Below are positions 37,801 through 48,950 of a DNA stretch of 64,000 nt, in pieces. The first letter of the stretch is position 1; each line of letters starts with the position of its first letter. Under the pieces are notes generated by a model that was not told where the DNA came from, did no database searches, and was given only the letters and a program-made list of their open reading frames with translations. A program made the translations under genes and the position numbers. This DNA comes from Warburgia ugandensis (taxonomy: Eukaryota; Streptophyta; Magnoliopsida; Canellales; Canellaceae), in contig CP141132.1 in the NCBI GenBank assembly GCA_035236585.1, positions 41,295,880 to 41,359,879 of the forward strand, in the 5' to 3' direction.

Positions 37801-40800
37801 CTAGTACTGCTGAGCTTCCTCATCTCCCCTCAAGGAACCCACACCCTCATTGGCCACAAGTGGCTAGCCCACCATCATAAGGGGAATTGGCTTTAATACT
37901 AATTGTAATAGTTGAGGTCCAATAATCATGTTATTTTCCACTTTGGCCACTCATACAGCCTCATGGCTTTACTCTTTCTCATAGCAGAAATTCACCGTGA
38001 TAGTTAAATCTCCACGAACTCTTATAATTGGCCAAGTTCCCACTCCCCCTACAATGTGGGGCTAACTATCATAATTACCTCCAGACATTAGCACACCCAG
38101 ATATTGATCTATTTCAACCAGAACTACAAGGCTTGGCACTACTGAGCCTCCTCATCTCCACTCGAGGAACAAACATCCTCATGGACCAGAAGCAGCTAGC
38201 CCATCGTCACGAGAGGACTTGGCTCCAATACAAAATTGTAATAGTTGGGATCATAGTCACAATATTGTCTACTTTAGGAATCCTCCTTTAAGATTTTGTT
38301 TCCTTGCGGACATCAACACCCTCAGACATTGGTCACTTTCAACCAGAACTACTCGATCTAGCACAGTTGAGCCACCTCATCTCCACTCAAGGAACCCATA
38401 TCCTCATGGGCCATGAGCAGCTAGCCTACCATCATGAGGGGTACTAGCTCTAATACCAAATGAAATAGCTAAGGTCCAATAGTGAGGATATTGTCCACTT
38501 TGGCCACCCATAGGCCTCATAGCTTTGCTATTCCTCGTATGAAAAATCTATAATGATAGTTAGAGTTTTAGAAACTCTTATAACCAGCCCATTTCTCTCT
38601 CCCTAAGAAATGTGGGACTAACTCTTAGAGTCACCCTCGAAAATTGGTCTCTTTCAACTAGAACTACTAGGCCTGGCACTGGTAATCCTCCTCATCCCCA
38701 CTTGGGTAACCGGCATCCTCGTGGACCACAAGCAGCTAGCCCACCATCATGAGGGGAACTGGCTTTAATACTAATTGCAATAGTCAGGGTCCAATAGTAA
38801 TGATAATGTCCTTTTCTTCTACCTATTCCATGAACTCTTATAATGGAGCCAGTTCGCTCTCCCCAAGCAATGTGGGACTAACTCAATGAGTCACTACTGG
38901 ACATTAGCACCCTCAGACATCGGCCTCTTTCAATTGGAACTGATGGGCCTGGCACTACTCAGTCACGTTAATTTAAACAAAAGCAGTCCCAATATTGTCC
39001 ACTTTGGCCACCCATATGGCATCACAAGTTTGATCTCCCTCATAGAGAAAATGCATCGTGATAGTTAGTGTTCCATGAACTCTAATAACCAGCCTAGTTT
39101 CCTCTCCCCTGGGCAATGTGGGAGTAACTCTTAGAGTGACCTCCAAACATTAGCATACACGAACATCATTCTCTTTCAAGTAGAATTGTTGTGCCTGGCA
39201 CCACTGAGCCTCCTCATCCCCACTTAAGGAACATAAATCCTCAAGCACCACGAGTGGCTAGCCCACCATAATAAGGGGAAGTGGCTCTAATACCAATTGT
39301 AACAACTGGGTTCCAATAGTCATGATATTGTCCTCTTTGGCTGATTATACCACCTCACAGCTTTGCTCTTCTCCATGCATTGTGATAGTTAGATATCCAT
39401 GAACTCTTATAACCAACAAAGTTCCCTCTTCCCAAGCAATGAGGGACTAATTCTTAGAGTCACCCCTAGACATTAGCAACCCCGAATATCACTCATTTTC
39501 AATAGGAACTACTGGGCTTGGCATCGCTGATCTTCCTTAATTATAATAAACAGTGTCCAACTATCACGATATTGTCCACCTGGGCAGCCCTTATATCCTC
39601 ACGACTTCTCTCTTCCACGTAGGGAAAACCATCCTAACAATGAGAGTTCCACAAACTCTTATAACTAGCCTAGTTCCCTCTCCCAGGGTAATTTGGGACT
39701 AACTCTCAAAGTCACCCCTAGACATCAGTAGCCCTAGATATTGGTCTCTTTCAATTGAAACCATTGGGCCCACCACTACTCAACCATCTCATCCCCAATT
39801 AGAAAGCGCACATCCTCACCGACCACGAATGGCTACCCTACCATCACAAAGGAAACTAGCTTTGGTACCAATTGTAATAGTCAGGGTCCAACAGTCACTA
39901 CATTGTCTGCCTTGGCTGCCAATACAACATCACAGCTTTGCTTATCCTAGTAGGAGAAGCTCATCGAGATAGTTAGAGTTACACAAACTCTTATTACTAG
40001 CCCAATTTCGACACCCTCAACAATGTGGGACTAACCTTTAGAGTCACCCCAGACTTCAGCAAACCTTGACATTGGTCTCTTTTAATTGGAACCACTGAGC
40101 CTAGCACTACTAAGCCTCCTCATCCCCAATTGGGGAACCCTAGTCCTCGCGAACCATGAGAGGCTATCACACCACTGTAAGGGTAAGTGGGTCCAACACC
40201 AATTGCAGCACCCAGGGTCCCACAATGTGTATATTGTAAACTTTGGTCGAGGCCTAATGGTTTTGCTCTTTCTCATAGGGAAAATCCATAATTTCAAGTA
40301 CCAAAGTGCACAATAGAGTATATTATTCTCTCTGGGAATCCTCCCTCAAGGTACTGTTTCCTTGTAGATATTTGCATCCAAGGACATTGGTCTACTTCAA
40401 CAAGAACCATTGAGCCTGGCATCACTCATCATGCACATCCCCACTCATGGGACCCACATCCTCACAGACTAAGAGCGGCTAGCCTGTCTTTACAAGGGGA
40501 ACTAGCTTTGATACTAATTATAATGCCTGAGGTCCAACAGTCATGTAAATGTTCACTTTGCCCCCCATACAGTCTCATGGCCTAGCTCTTCCAAATGCAT
40601 CGTGACAGTTAGAGTTCCATGACCACTTATAACCAGCCCAATTCCCTCTCCCCAGGCAATGTGGGACTAACTCAAAGAGTCACCAACAAACATCAACACC
40701 CTCGAACATCAGTCTCTTTCAATCAAATCCACTGGGCCTACCACCACTCAACCTCCTTAATTATAATATCCACTGTCATGATATTGTCCTCTTTGGTTAC

Positions 40801-43800
40801 CCATAATGGTCTCACGGCTTTGCTCATCCCCATTGGGAAAATGCATTGTGACAGTGAGAGTTCCATGAACTCTTATAACCAACCCATTTCCTTGTCCTCA
40901 GGCAATGTCGGACTAACTCTTAGAGTCACCCCACATATCAGCATCCCTATACATCGGTCTCTTTCAACTAGAACTGCTAAGCCTAGCACTACTGATCCAC
41001 CTCAGCCCCACCCAGGGAACCTGTATCCTTATGAACCATGCATAGTTAGACTACCATCATGAGGAAAACTAGCTCTGATATCTTTTGTAATAGCTAGGGT
41101 CTAACAATCATGATATTGTCTGCTTTGGCTGCCCATACAGCCTCATGGCTTTCCTCTTCCTTGTAGAGAAAATGGGTCATGATAGTTACAGGTCCACGAA
41201 GTCTTATGAACTGCTCAATTCCCTCTCCCAGGGAAATGCAGACCTAACTCTCAGAGTCACACCCAGACATTAGCTCATGGACATCTTTCCCTTTAAGCTG
41301 GAACCATTGCACTTGGCTTTGCTGAGCCTCCTTAACCCTACATAGGAACCCACATCTTCACAAACAATGAGTAGCTAGGCAACCAACACAAGGGGAGCTG
41401 GCTCTAACACTAATTGTGATAGTCATTAGCCAACACTCATGATACTATTCTCTTTGGCCTCCCATATGGCATTATGGCTTTGTTCTACCCCTTAGGAAAA
41501 GTGCATTGTGATAGCTAGAGACTCATGAACTCTTATAACTCACCCAATTGCCTCTCCCTAGGCATTATGGGACTAACTCTCAGAATCACCCCACATTGGT
41601 ATCTTTCAAATGAAACTGCTAGGCTTGGCACCACTGAGGCTCTGTAATTGTAATAACCAGGGTCCAACAGTCATGATATTGTCCACATTGGCTGCGCACA
41701 TGGCTTTACTCTTCACTATAGGAAAACGCATCGTAAGAGTTAAAGTTTCACGAACTCTTATAGCTAGCCCAGCTCCTTTTGCTAGGACAATGTGGGACTA
41801 ACTATTAGAGTCACCCTTGGACATCCATAGCCTTGAACATTGGTCTCTTTCAATCGGAACGTCTAGGCCCCACACAACGATCTCCTTCAACCAAAACCAC
41901 TTGGCCTGGCACTGTTGAGCTTGCTTAATTGTAATAGCTAGGGTCCAACAGTCGCGATACTGTTTGCTTTGGCTACCCATATGACATCATGTCTTTGCTC
42001 TGCCTCATACAAAAAATGAGCCATGACAGTTAGAGTTCCACAAACTATTATTACTGCCCAGTACCCACTCCCTAGATAATGTGGGACTAACTCTCAAAGT
42101 CATCCTCAAACATCAGCACACCCAAACATCAGTCTTTTTGAAACAAAAACACTGGGCCTAGCACCACTGAGCCTCCTCATCCCCACTCAAGGAACCCGCA
42201 TGCTTGCGGGCCATGAATAGCTTGCCCAGCATCATGAGGGGAATTGGCTCTAATACCAATTGTAAAAGCTAATATACAACAATAACAATATTGTCTGCTT
42301 GGACCGCCCATATGGCCTCACAACTTTTCTCTTCCCTAAGTGGAAAATGTCATGATAGTTCCCTTCACATCGATCTCTTTCACCCAGAACCACTATGCTT
42401 GACACCACTAAGCCTCCTTAATTTTAACAAAGTGGTCCATTAATTACGATATTTTCCCCTTTGGCCACCCATATGGCCTCACTGCTTTGTTCTTCTCCAT
42501 ATGGAAAACGCATCATGATAGTTAGAGTTCCATGAACTGTTACTACAATCCCAATTCCCTCTTCCCAAGCAATGTGTGACTAACTCTGAGAGTCACTGTA
42601 AGACATCAGCACCCTCCAAGATCAGACTCATTCAACTAGAACCATTGGGCATGGCACTGTTCAACCTCTTCATCCCCACTCAGGGAACCTGAGACCTTGT
42701 GAACCAAAGCTCCTAGCCCACCATCATGAGGAGAATTGGCACTAATACCATTTGTAATAGCTGAGGTCTAACAGTCACGATATTATCCACTTTTGTTGCC
42801 CATATGGCCTCATGGCTCTGTTCTTCCTCATACGAAGAACACGTTGTGCTAGTTAGAGTTCCATGAACTCTTATAACTGACGCTATTCCCTCTCCCTAGC
42901 CAATGTGGGACTAACTCTCAGAGTCACCCGTAGACATTGGTCTCTTTCAATTAAAATCATTGAGCCAGGCAATGCTGAGCATCCTCATCCACACATCAGG
43001 AATCCTTGTCCTCGTAGATCGTGAGTGGCTAGCCCACCATCACGAGAGGAACTAGCTCTAATACCAATTGTAATATCCGAGGTCCAGCAGTCATGATATT
43101 GTCCTTTTTGGTAGCCCATGTGGCCTCAAGCTTTCTGCTTCTTTGTAGGAAAAATGCGTCATGATAGTTAGAGTTCCATGAACTTTTATAACTAGCTCAG
43201 TTCCCTCTCGCTGGGCAAAGGGGGACCAGATCTCAGAGTCACCCTCGAACATGGGCTAATTCAACCGAAACAACTAGGCTAGGCACTACTGAGCCTCCTA
43301 ATCTCCACTCAGAGAAGCCGTGACCTTGTAAACCACGAGTGGCTAGCCCACCATCACAAGGGGAACTATCTCTAATACTAATTATAAAGCCAGGGTCCAA
43401 CAGTCACATTATTGTCCGCTTTAGCAGCCCATACAGCCTCACTGGTTTGCTCTTCCTCATAGGGATAACGTGTTGTGACAGCTAGAGTTCCATGAACTCG
43501 TATAAAGGGCCTAGTTCCTTGTACCTAGGAGATGTAGGACTAATTGTCAGAGTTACTCTCGGACATTAGCACACTTGGTCAGTTCTCTTTTAACTAGAAC
43601 CGATAGGCTTGGCACCACTAAGCCTCCTTATTACCACTCATGAAACTTACATTCTCAAAATCCATGAGTGGTTAGCCCACCATCATGGGTAACTGGCTGG
43701 CCAACTAGCCTCATGGCTTTGCTCTTCCCCATAGGGAAAATGCATTGTGACAACTAGAGATCCATGAACTCTTATAATTAGCACAATTTTCTCTCTCTAG

Positions 43801-44252
43801 GAAATGTGGGACTAACTCTCAATGTCACCTCTAGATGTCAGCACCCCCAGATGTCAGTCTATTTCAACTAGAACCACTGGGCCTACCACCACTGCCCCTC
43901 CTTAATTGTAATAGCCAGGGTCCAATAGTCACAATAGTGTTTGCTTTGACCACCCATGCAGCCTCACAGTTGTGCTCTTCCCTATAAAAAGAAAAATGCT
44001 TCTTCACAGTTAGAGTTTCACGTACTCTTTTTATTAGCACAGTTCCCTCTCCCTAGGCAATGTGAGACAAACTTTCAGCATCACACCTAGACATCAGTCT
44101 CTTTCAATGGGACCACTGAGCTTAGCACCACTGAGCCTCCTCATCCCCACTTAAGGAACCCGCATCCTCATAGTCCATGAGAAGCTAGCCCACCATCATG
44201 AGAGGAACTGGCTCTAATACCAATTGTAATAGTCATGATATTGTCCTCTTTG

Positions 44253-44290
44253 TACTACTAAATAGGGGCTATTAAAGTAGATAAAAAGGG
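44253..44290 (+). mobile_element. Decayed left terminus of a CACTA-like transposon
   Basis: The TRIM array stops in mid-unit at GATATTGTCCTCTTTG, and the next bases read TACTACTAAATAGGGGCTAT. This is close to the usual plant CACTA terminus CACTACTAAAAAAGGGG. Dense subterminal repeats follow at once, as expected. The matching right-hand terminus was not found in the window. Confidence 0.5.
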
Positions 44291-44890
44291 ATAATTGAAG
44301 TCACTTACCAAGCGACTCCTATCGAGCCGACTTGGAAAGCCACCAACTTTTAAAGTCGTTTACATTAATGAATTTACAATTCAAGTACTTTCAAAGTCGC
44401 TTAAACAAACAACTTTTAAAGTCACCAACTTTTAAAGTCATTTACCCTTAAGCTACTTCAAAAGGGAAACATTTTTGAAGGATTTTTGAAGTTGCTTAAT
44501 GTAAACGACTTTAATAGTTGGTGACTTTTAAAGTCATTTTTACCTAAGCAACTTCAAAAGCTCAACCTTTCTTATGGACTTTTAAAGTCACTTAACATAA
44601 ATGACTTCTAAAGTTTGTGACATTTGAAGTCATTTTAATCTAAGGGACTTTAAAAGGCCAACCTTTTGTATGGAGTTTTAAAGTAGATTAACCTCAATGA
44701 CTTCTAAAGTTTGTGACTTTTGAAGTCATTTTTATTTAAGCAAATTCAAAAGCACAACCTTTTTTATGGACTTTTGAAGTCGCTTACGCATACGACTTCC
44801 AAAGTTTATACTTCTAAAGTCGTTTAAATGACTTCAAAAGTTTATATTTTTGAAGTCGTTTGTCTTTAAATGAGTTTAAAAGGTTTTTTC
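44290..44890. repeat. CACTA subterminal repeats
   Basis: There are about two dozen short motifs of the form (A)AAGTC(G/A)(C/T)TTA or GACTT(T/C)(A/T)AAAGT in both orientations. Examples are GACTTTTAAAGTCATTT, AAGTCGCTTAA and ACTTCAAAAG. Dense, inverted copies of a 10-15 bp motif next to the terminus are characteristic of En/Spm (CACTA) elements, where they bind the element's own regulatory protein. Confidence 0.65.
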
Positions 44891-44904
44891 CTTCAATTTT
44901 GTAT

Positions 44905-45400
44905 CTAAGTAGTATTACATCTATAGAATTGAATAACAAACATCCTAATACCAAGTAATATTACCTGTATACAATTGAATAATTAGCAATCTCACCTGAT
45001 ACTCAATATTTATAAGCATTGAAAACTTATTCCAATACAACATTCATCCACTTCTTGATACAATACCACCTGCATACATTGGTTTCCAAACATCATATAC
45101 ACCTAATACCTCAATCTTCAGAAACATAAAAAACCAATATCCAGTACAATGCATCAACATCTTTCTTAATACATTAGCACTTAGGTGTACATTGAATAAC
45201 AAACATTCTATAAACATGTTACTTCAAACAATATTTATAAACATGAAAAACTAAACAATGCATTTACATCTTTCTTGATACACTACCACCTGTGTATACA
45301 TTGAATAACAAACATTATATACACCTAATATTTCAAGCAATCTTTATTAACATAAAAGTAAAAACATCCAATACAACATGAATCCAATATAACAAGCTCC
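44905..45400. repeat. Degenerate AT-rich tandem repeat, roughly 105-150 bp period
   Basis: A phrase like CATTGAATAACAAACATT recurs near 44,930, (45,080, altered), 45,195 and 45,300. It is accompanied by CATCTTTCTTGATACACTA and TTATAAACATGAAAAACTA-like strings. It probably lies within the CACTA element, between the subterminal repeats and the gene. Confidence 0.5.
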
Positions 45401-45769
45401 AAATTCACTTCATTCATACTAATTTATTCCCACTATCCAAATTTCCAAAGAAAATAATAAAATGTAAATTAACACACACAAGTGAATGAAAAAAATACTT
45501 TATTATGTATTTCAAGTTCATGTAGTTACTCCAAGTGATTTAATTGAAACTAATTACATGCTCAACCCATTCAGTTCATATTTCATTGGCATTCACTCTG
45601 GAGTAACTCTTCCTGTTTGCCCACACAGAAACCATAGTAGCCTGAAATACAACATATTTAATTAAGCGCAAAGTTTTTAGTTAGATCTATAAAAACTATA
45701 GTAAAATATAAGATTATGAAAGTAAAAAGTGTTCTACCTTTCTTAAATGAGAGATAAGAATACAATCAA

Positions 45770-46020
45770 ATATGAGGGTCCTATGTATCTTAGGACATAA
45801 TACCCATAAGTTCCAATCAGACTGTTGTTTAGGGTACTTTGCAACAAGGACAACAAAAAAGAACCTATAAATATCATTTGTAATAATGAAGGTTTAATTA
45901 GTGGTAACTTAGAGCAATTAACTGTTTCACATGCCTTAACATTCTTCCAAATGAGTTTTGGTGGTTGTACAGTCTCAGTGATATTAGCCCATTCAATTCA
46001 AACTCTACAAATTTAAACTT
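45770..46020 (-). pseudogene. Possible C-terminal exons of the CACTA gene
   Basis: On the minus strand, near 45,770-45,860, one frame reads FFVVLVAKYPKQQSDWNLWV then LCPKIH. This is loosely like the 'HW.L.VICP' strand around the active histidine of Ulp1-type (C48) proteases, which often lie downstream of Transposase_24 in plant CACTA elements. The catalytic residues cannot be confirmed. It may equally be a chance reading. Confidence 0.25.
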
Positions 46021-46959
46021 AAAATGCATTATAGATAAATAATAAATTACTTATCTACACATAAAACATGAAAAAAATAAATTCTTATTTATTTATAATT
46101 TCTATGAGGGCAGGACTAATGTACGATCCACAAGAATATAAAAACAAAGCATGCTTGCTGTACGCATCCAAAATGGATAGCATCTAGTGAGACCTACATA
46201 GATAGTCATATGAATTATTCCAGTCCCTAAGTATAGAATAAGTTGCTAAGAAAATAAAAAAAATTAAAACTTACCCATATTATTGTAGGGAATCATTAAG
46301 CCCTGTCCTTGAGATTAGCAAAAGGAGCCTAGTAAAATATCCTGAATACACCTCTTAAGGAATTGGTAAAGTGTATCCTCAGCCTCAGAAAGGCTAGTCA
46401 CATCATTCAAGAAGCTACATAAAAGAAATAATTTTTCTATATACCATTAAAATATAACATGTAAATGTCAAATGATTTATAAGCAAGTATATGCATATAC
46501 CCCATGTAGGAGACAATGTGAGTGTGCCCGAGTTGATCCCACAATCAAACTCGTAATAGGTCTTGTGCCATATGTGGCACTTCAATAATGTCCTCGGCAA
46601 GCACTTGTTGCTTGATTAGTATAAGATTGGTTGTCATATTATTGTTGATGAGACTTACCCATGCTCCTTGGATGGCTGCTATAAAATATGTAAAAAAAAT
46701 TAGCTAAATATAATATTAATCAATGAAGAGGACCTAATTTATGATGAAAAAAAAATAACCAAAGATATATACAAGTACATATTCCATTGGTGCAATAGCA
46801 ACAGGTTGACACTGGAAAGGCGACCAATCTCAATGCTGCACGTTGTTGTTGATTAATCGTATATAGTTATTAAAAAATTAAGTGATGTCTCTAGTTGAAA
46901 AAGATTGATGAGGACATTAGTATAATAAGATACATATCGTGGACTCTATGGGAATGGCT

Positions 46960-48725
46960 AGTGCCTCTAGCTAAGCAACCTGATATGCAATTGCCTGGCA
47001 ATGGTTATAATATTTTCCATTTCTAATGGGAATGGTAGGTAGGCATTAGCATTCAAAGCCATGGTAATAGACACCCACTTAGTATGTGGTGGCATAGTAA
47101 TTTCGTGCAAAATGTTTGATTCATAATCATAGCATCAACCAATTGCCACTATGTTTTGATGAGAATCTAAGGCTAATAGGCATTGACCCACCTACAAATC
47201 AAATATATAATAGAGAGGTTGAGATAGAGAATTATTACAAAATAAAGAAAAGAAAATTTCCAGTTTTGTCTATATTTACCTCCAAGGCAAGAATTTCCTT
47301 TTCGAGGGGCATTGAATGTCCTTCATTATCTTCTTTAGTTGGGAATTGTATCTCACATTTGATGGAGGTACAGGGACATTGTGAGAATTATGAACTAGGA
47401 ATGGAGTAACAATCTTCAAACCTCCCTCACACAACTGACTAAATATATCAGTCTTTATTTTCAAAATGAGCTCATTGTAGGCTTCCTCGTCATCTTGAAC
47501 TTTAGTTAAATGTCCTTCACCAAAGAATTTAGAAGGAAAACCACCGCAACCCATGCCCCTAACTTGACTAGGGTGGTCCTTCTTATTACCCATAGCCCTA
47601 TATTAGATGTCCTCGTTGGCAGTAGTGCTGCTTAGAGTTTCTGTAGTAGTGCTTTCTTGGGTAAGAATGTCCTACAAAATTTAATTTGGAAGACATGATC
47701 ATGTCATCTAATTAATTATATAAAATTTATAGACAGGTGGAACGACTTACTATTTGGGAAGAAATTTTCTCAATGCTTTCATCTAAGAACTTGTTGCAAG
47801 TAAGGTCCACTGAATTCTCCATCTTTTAGAGGATGGAGCGATCAATGGGTTCCATAGTCGCAACTTTCTTTGCTGTCACGAAAAGACACTATAGTTAGAG
47901 AACAACATGTATATAACTATAGTAGCATTAAATTGAAAGGGATAAATTGTCACAAATGCTTACTTTGCACTCTTCTAGATAGGTGGTGCTGCATATTTGT
48001 TTCATGCACCTTTCTTCCCCTTGCACTCTTCTCCTACACATTTATACATGCGTGATCAAGTGCAATAATAGCATGTTATAAAGGATTAATTAAATGAAAC
48101 ATTGTTTCTGCATATACCTTAGATTTGGCGAAGGTGTGGTTCTTTACAAATGCATTCCAAACCTCTTGGTCAATGACATTGGAGTAAATGGAAGGCACTA
48201 TGTATAACCTTAATGGATTGTTGACATTTGGAGCTATGTATTTGTGAATAGGGTAGTTCTTCCATTTTCTTCATTGCTCACTAACCCCTTGTAAAGCACG
48301 CATCTTCTTATCATCTGACACATCAAAGGCTGTCTGAAAATTGTACACATCAAATTACTACATTTTAAAAATAAGGTAAGGTATAATTTAAATAATACAT
48401 GTACTTAATGTCTACATACCTTCGCCATTTCCCATACTGAATCTTTTTTTGAGGATGACACATGTCTGCAATCCTCTAATGTTAGAGGAACCATGCTTCT
48501 TATAGTAGAGTAGAGGAAACTACAATTAGCAGGTGCACTCTCACCAATCTTTTGCCCTCTACTATTGTATTGGACAATTCTTTTAATTCCTTTCAACTTT
48601 CACTTGATAACCTTTTCCATTATTGTTCACCCTCTTCCCTTTGTTTTTGGCGTAGTGCTCATGTTGGCCTCTTGTTCATGCTCTTCATTACAGTCATAAT
48701 CTTTAGTTGATGTTCTTCTCATTCC
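46960..48725 (-). pseudogene. CACTA-associated transposase gene (Transposase_24/Ptta-like), multi-exon, broken
   Basis: Exons with GT/AG edges can be read on the minus strand. Exon at about 48,420-48,725 carries QKIGESAPANCSFLYSTIRS then MVPLTLEDCRHV...SVWEMAK, the Ptta/En-Spm 'G..IGE.A..F...L...VP.TL.DWR' signature; it ends at GAAG|GTATGT. Exon 48,118-48,333 has QEVWNAFVKNHTFAKSK and an in-frame TGA in place of a Trp codon. Exon at about 47,960-48,038 reads EKSARGRKVHETNMQHHLSR. Exon 47,280-47,671 includes SQVRGMGCGGFPSKFFGEGH and a stop near its start. Exon at about 46,970-47,191 reads QCLLALDSHQNIVAIG, then WVSITMALNANAYLPFPLEM, the usual C-terminal part. Stops and at least one frameshift make it inactive. 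TNP2-type transposase (Transposase_21) was not found, so the element is probably partial. Confidence 0.65.
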
Positions 48726-48950
48726 ATCTTTACTACAAACAAGAACACAAATGATATTAGAACAATGACGTAAAAATAGGCCATGTAATTCATTTAAAGA
48801 AAGCAAACTACTCTTTGTTGTAGTCATAATCTTCAATTGATGTTCTTCTCATTCCATCTTTACTACAAAGAAGAACACAAATGATATTAGAACAATGATG
48901 TAAAAATAGGCCATGTAAGTCATTTAAAGAAAGCAAACTGACATGACATA
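48691..48950. repeat. Direct duplication, 130-bp unit, two near-identical copies
   Basis: The copy from about 48,691 and the one from about 48,821 are offset by 130 bp (GATGTTCTTCTCATTCCATC at 48,709 and 48,839). They differ at only a few positions. The duplication covers an intron/exon edge at the 5' side of the CACTA gene and is clearly younger than the rest of the element. Confidence 0.85.

Larger units (their letters stand above)
16046..44252 (-). mobile_element. Giant tandem array of about 90 TRIM-like (mini-LTR) units
   Basis: About 28 kb of head-to-tail diverged units. In plus orientation each reads TGTAATAGC..GGGTCCAA, then GATATTGTC(C/T).CTTTGG, CATA.GGCCTCA, TTTGCTCTTCC, AGTTAGAGTTCCA, AACTCTTATAA, CAGTTCCCTCTCC, GCAATGTGGGACTAACTC and GAGTCACC..GGACATC. 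A ~115-bp internal piece follows, ending GGCTCTGATACCAATTG. Read on the minus strand this is an LTR-like block ending ...TTACA and a primer-binding site TTGGTATCAGAGCC for initiator-Met tRNA, the layout of plant TRIM retrotransposons. TTATAAGAG on the minus strand may be the LTR's TATA box. Units carry no protein genes. I counted about 90 starts. Two inserts interrupt the array. All copies are diverged and old, so they look like a tandem array grown by unequal exchange, not like separate insertions. The exact family name is not assignable by eye. Confidence 0.85.

Noticed and set aside
16046-44252. CRISPR-like regular repeats
   Set aside because: Units are 200-335 bp, diverged and carry LTR and primer-binding layout in a plant genome; there is no short repeat/unique spacer pattern and there are no cas genes.
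16046-44252. Cassandra-type TRIMs with 5S rRNA in the LTR
   Set aside because: I could not find the 5S promoter wording (box A/box C) in the units, so a Cassandra label is not supported.
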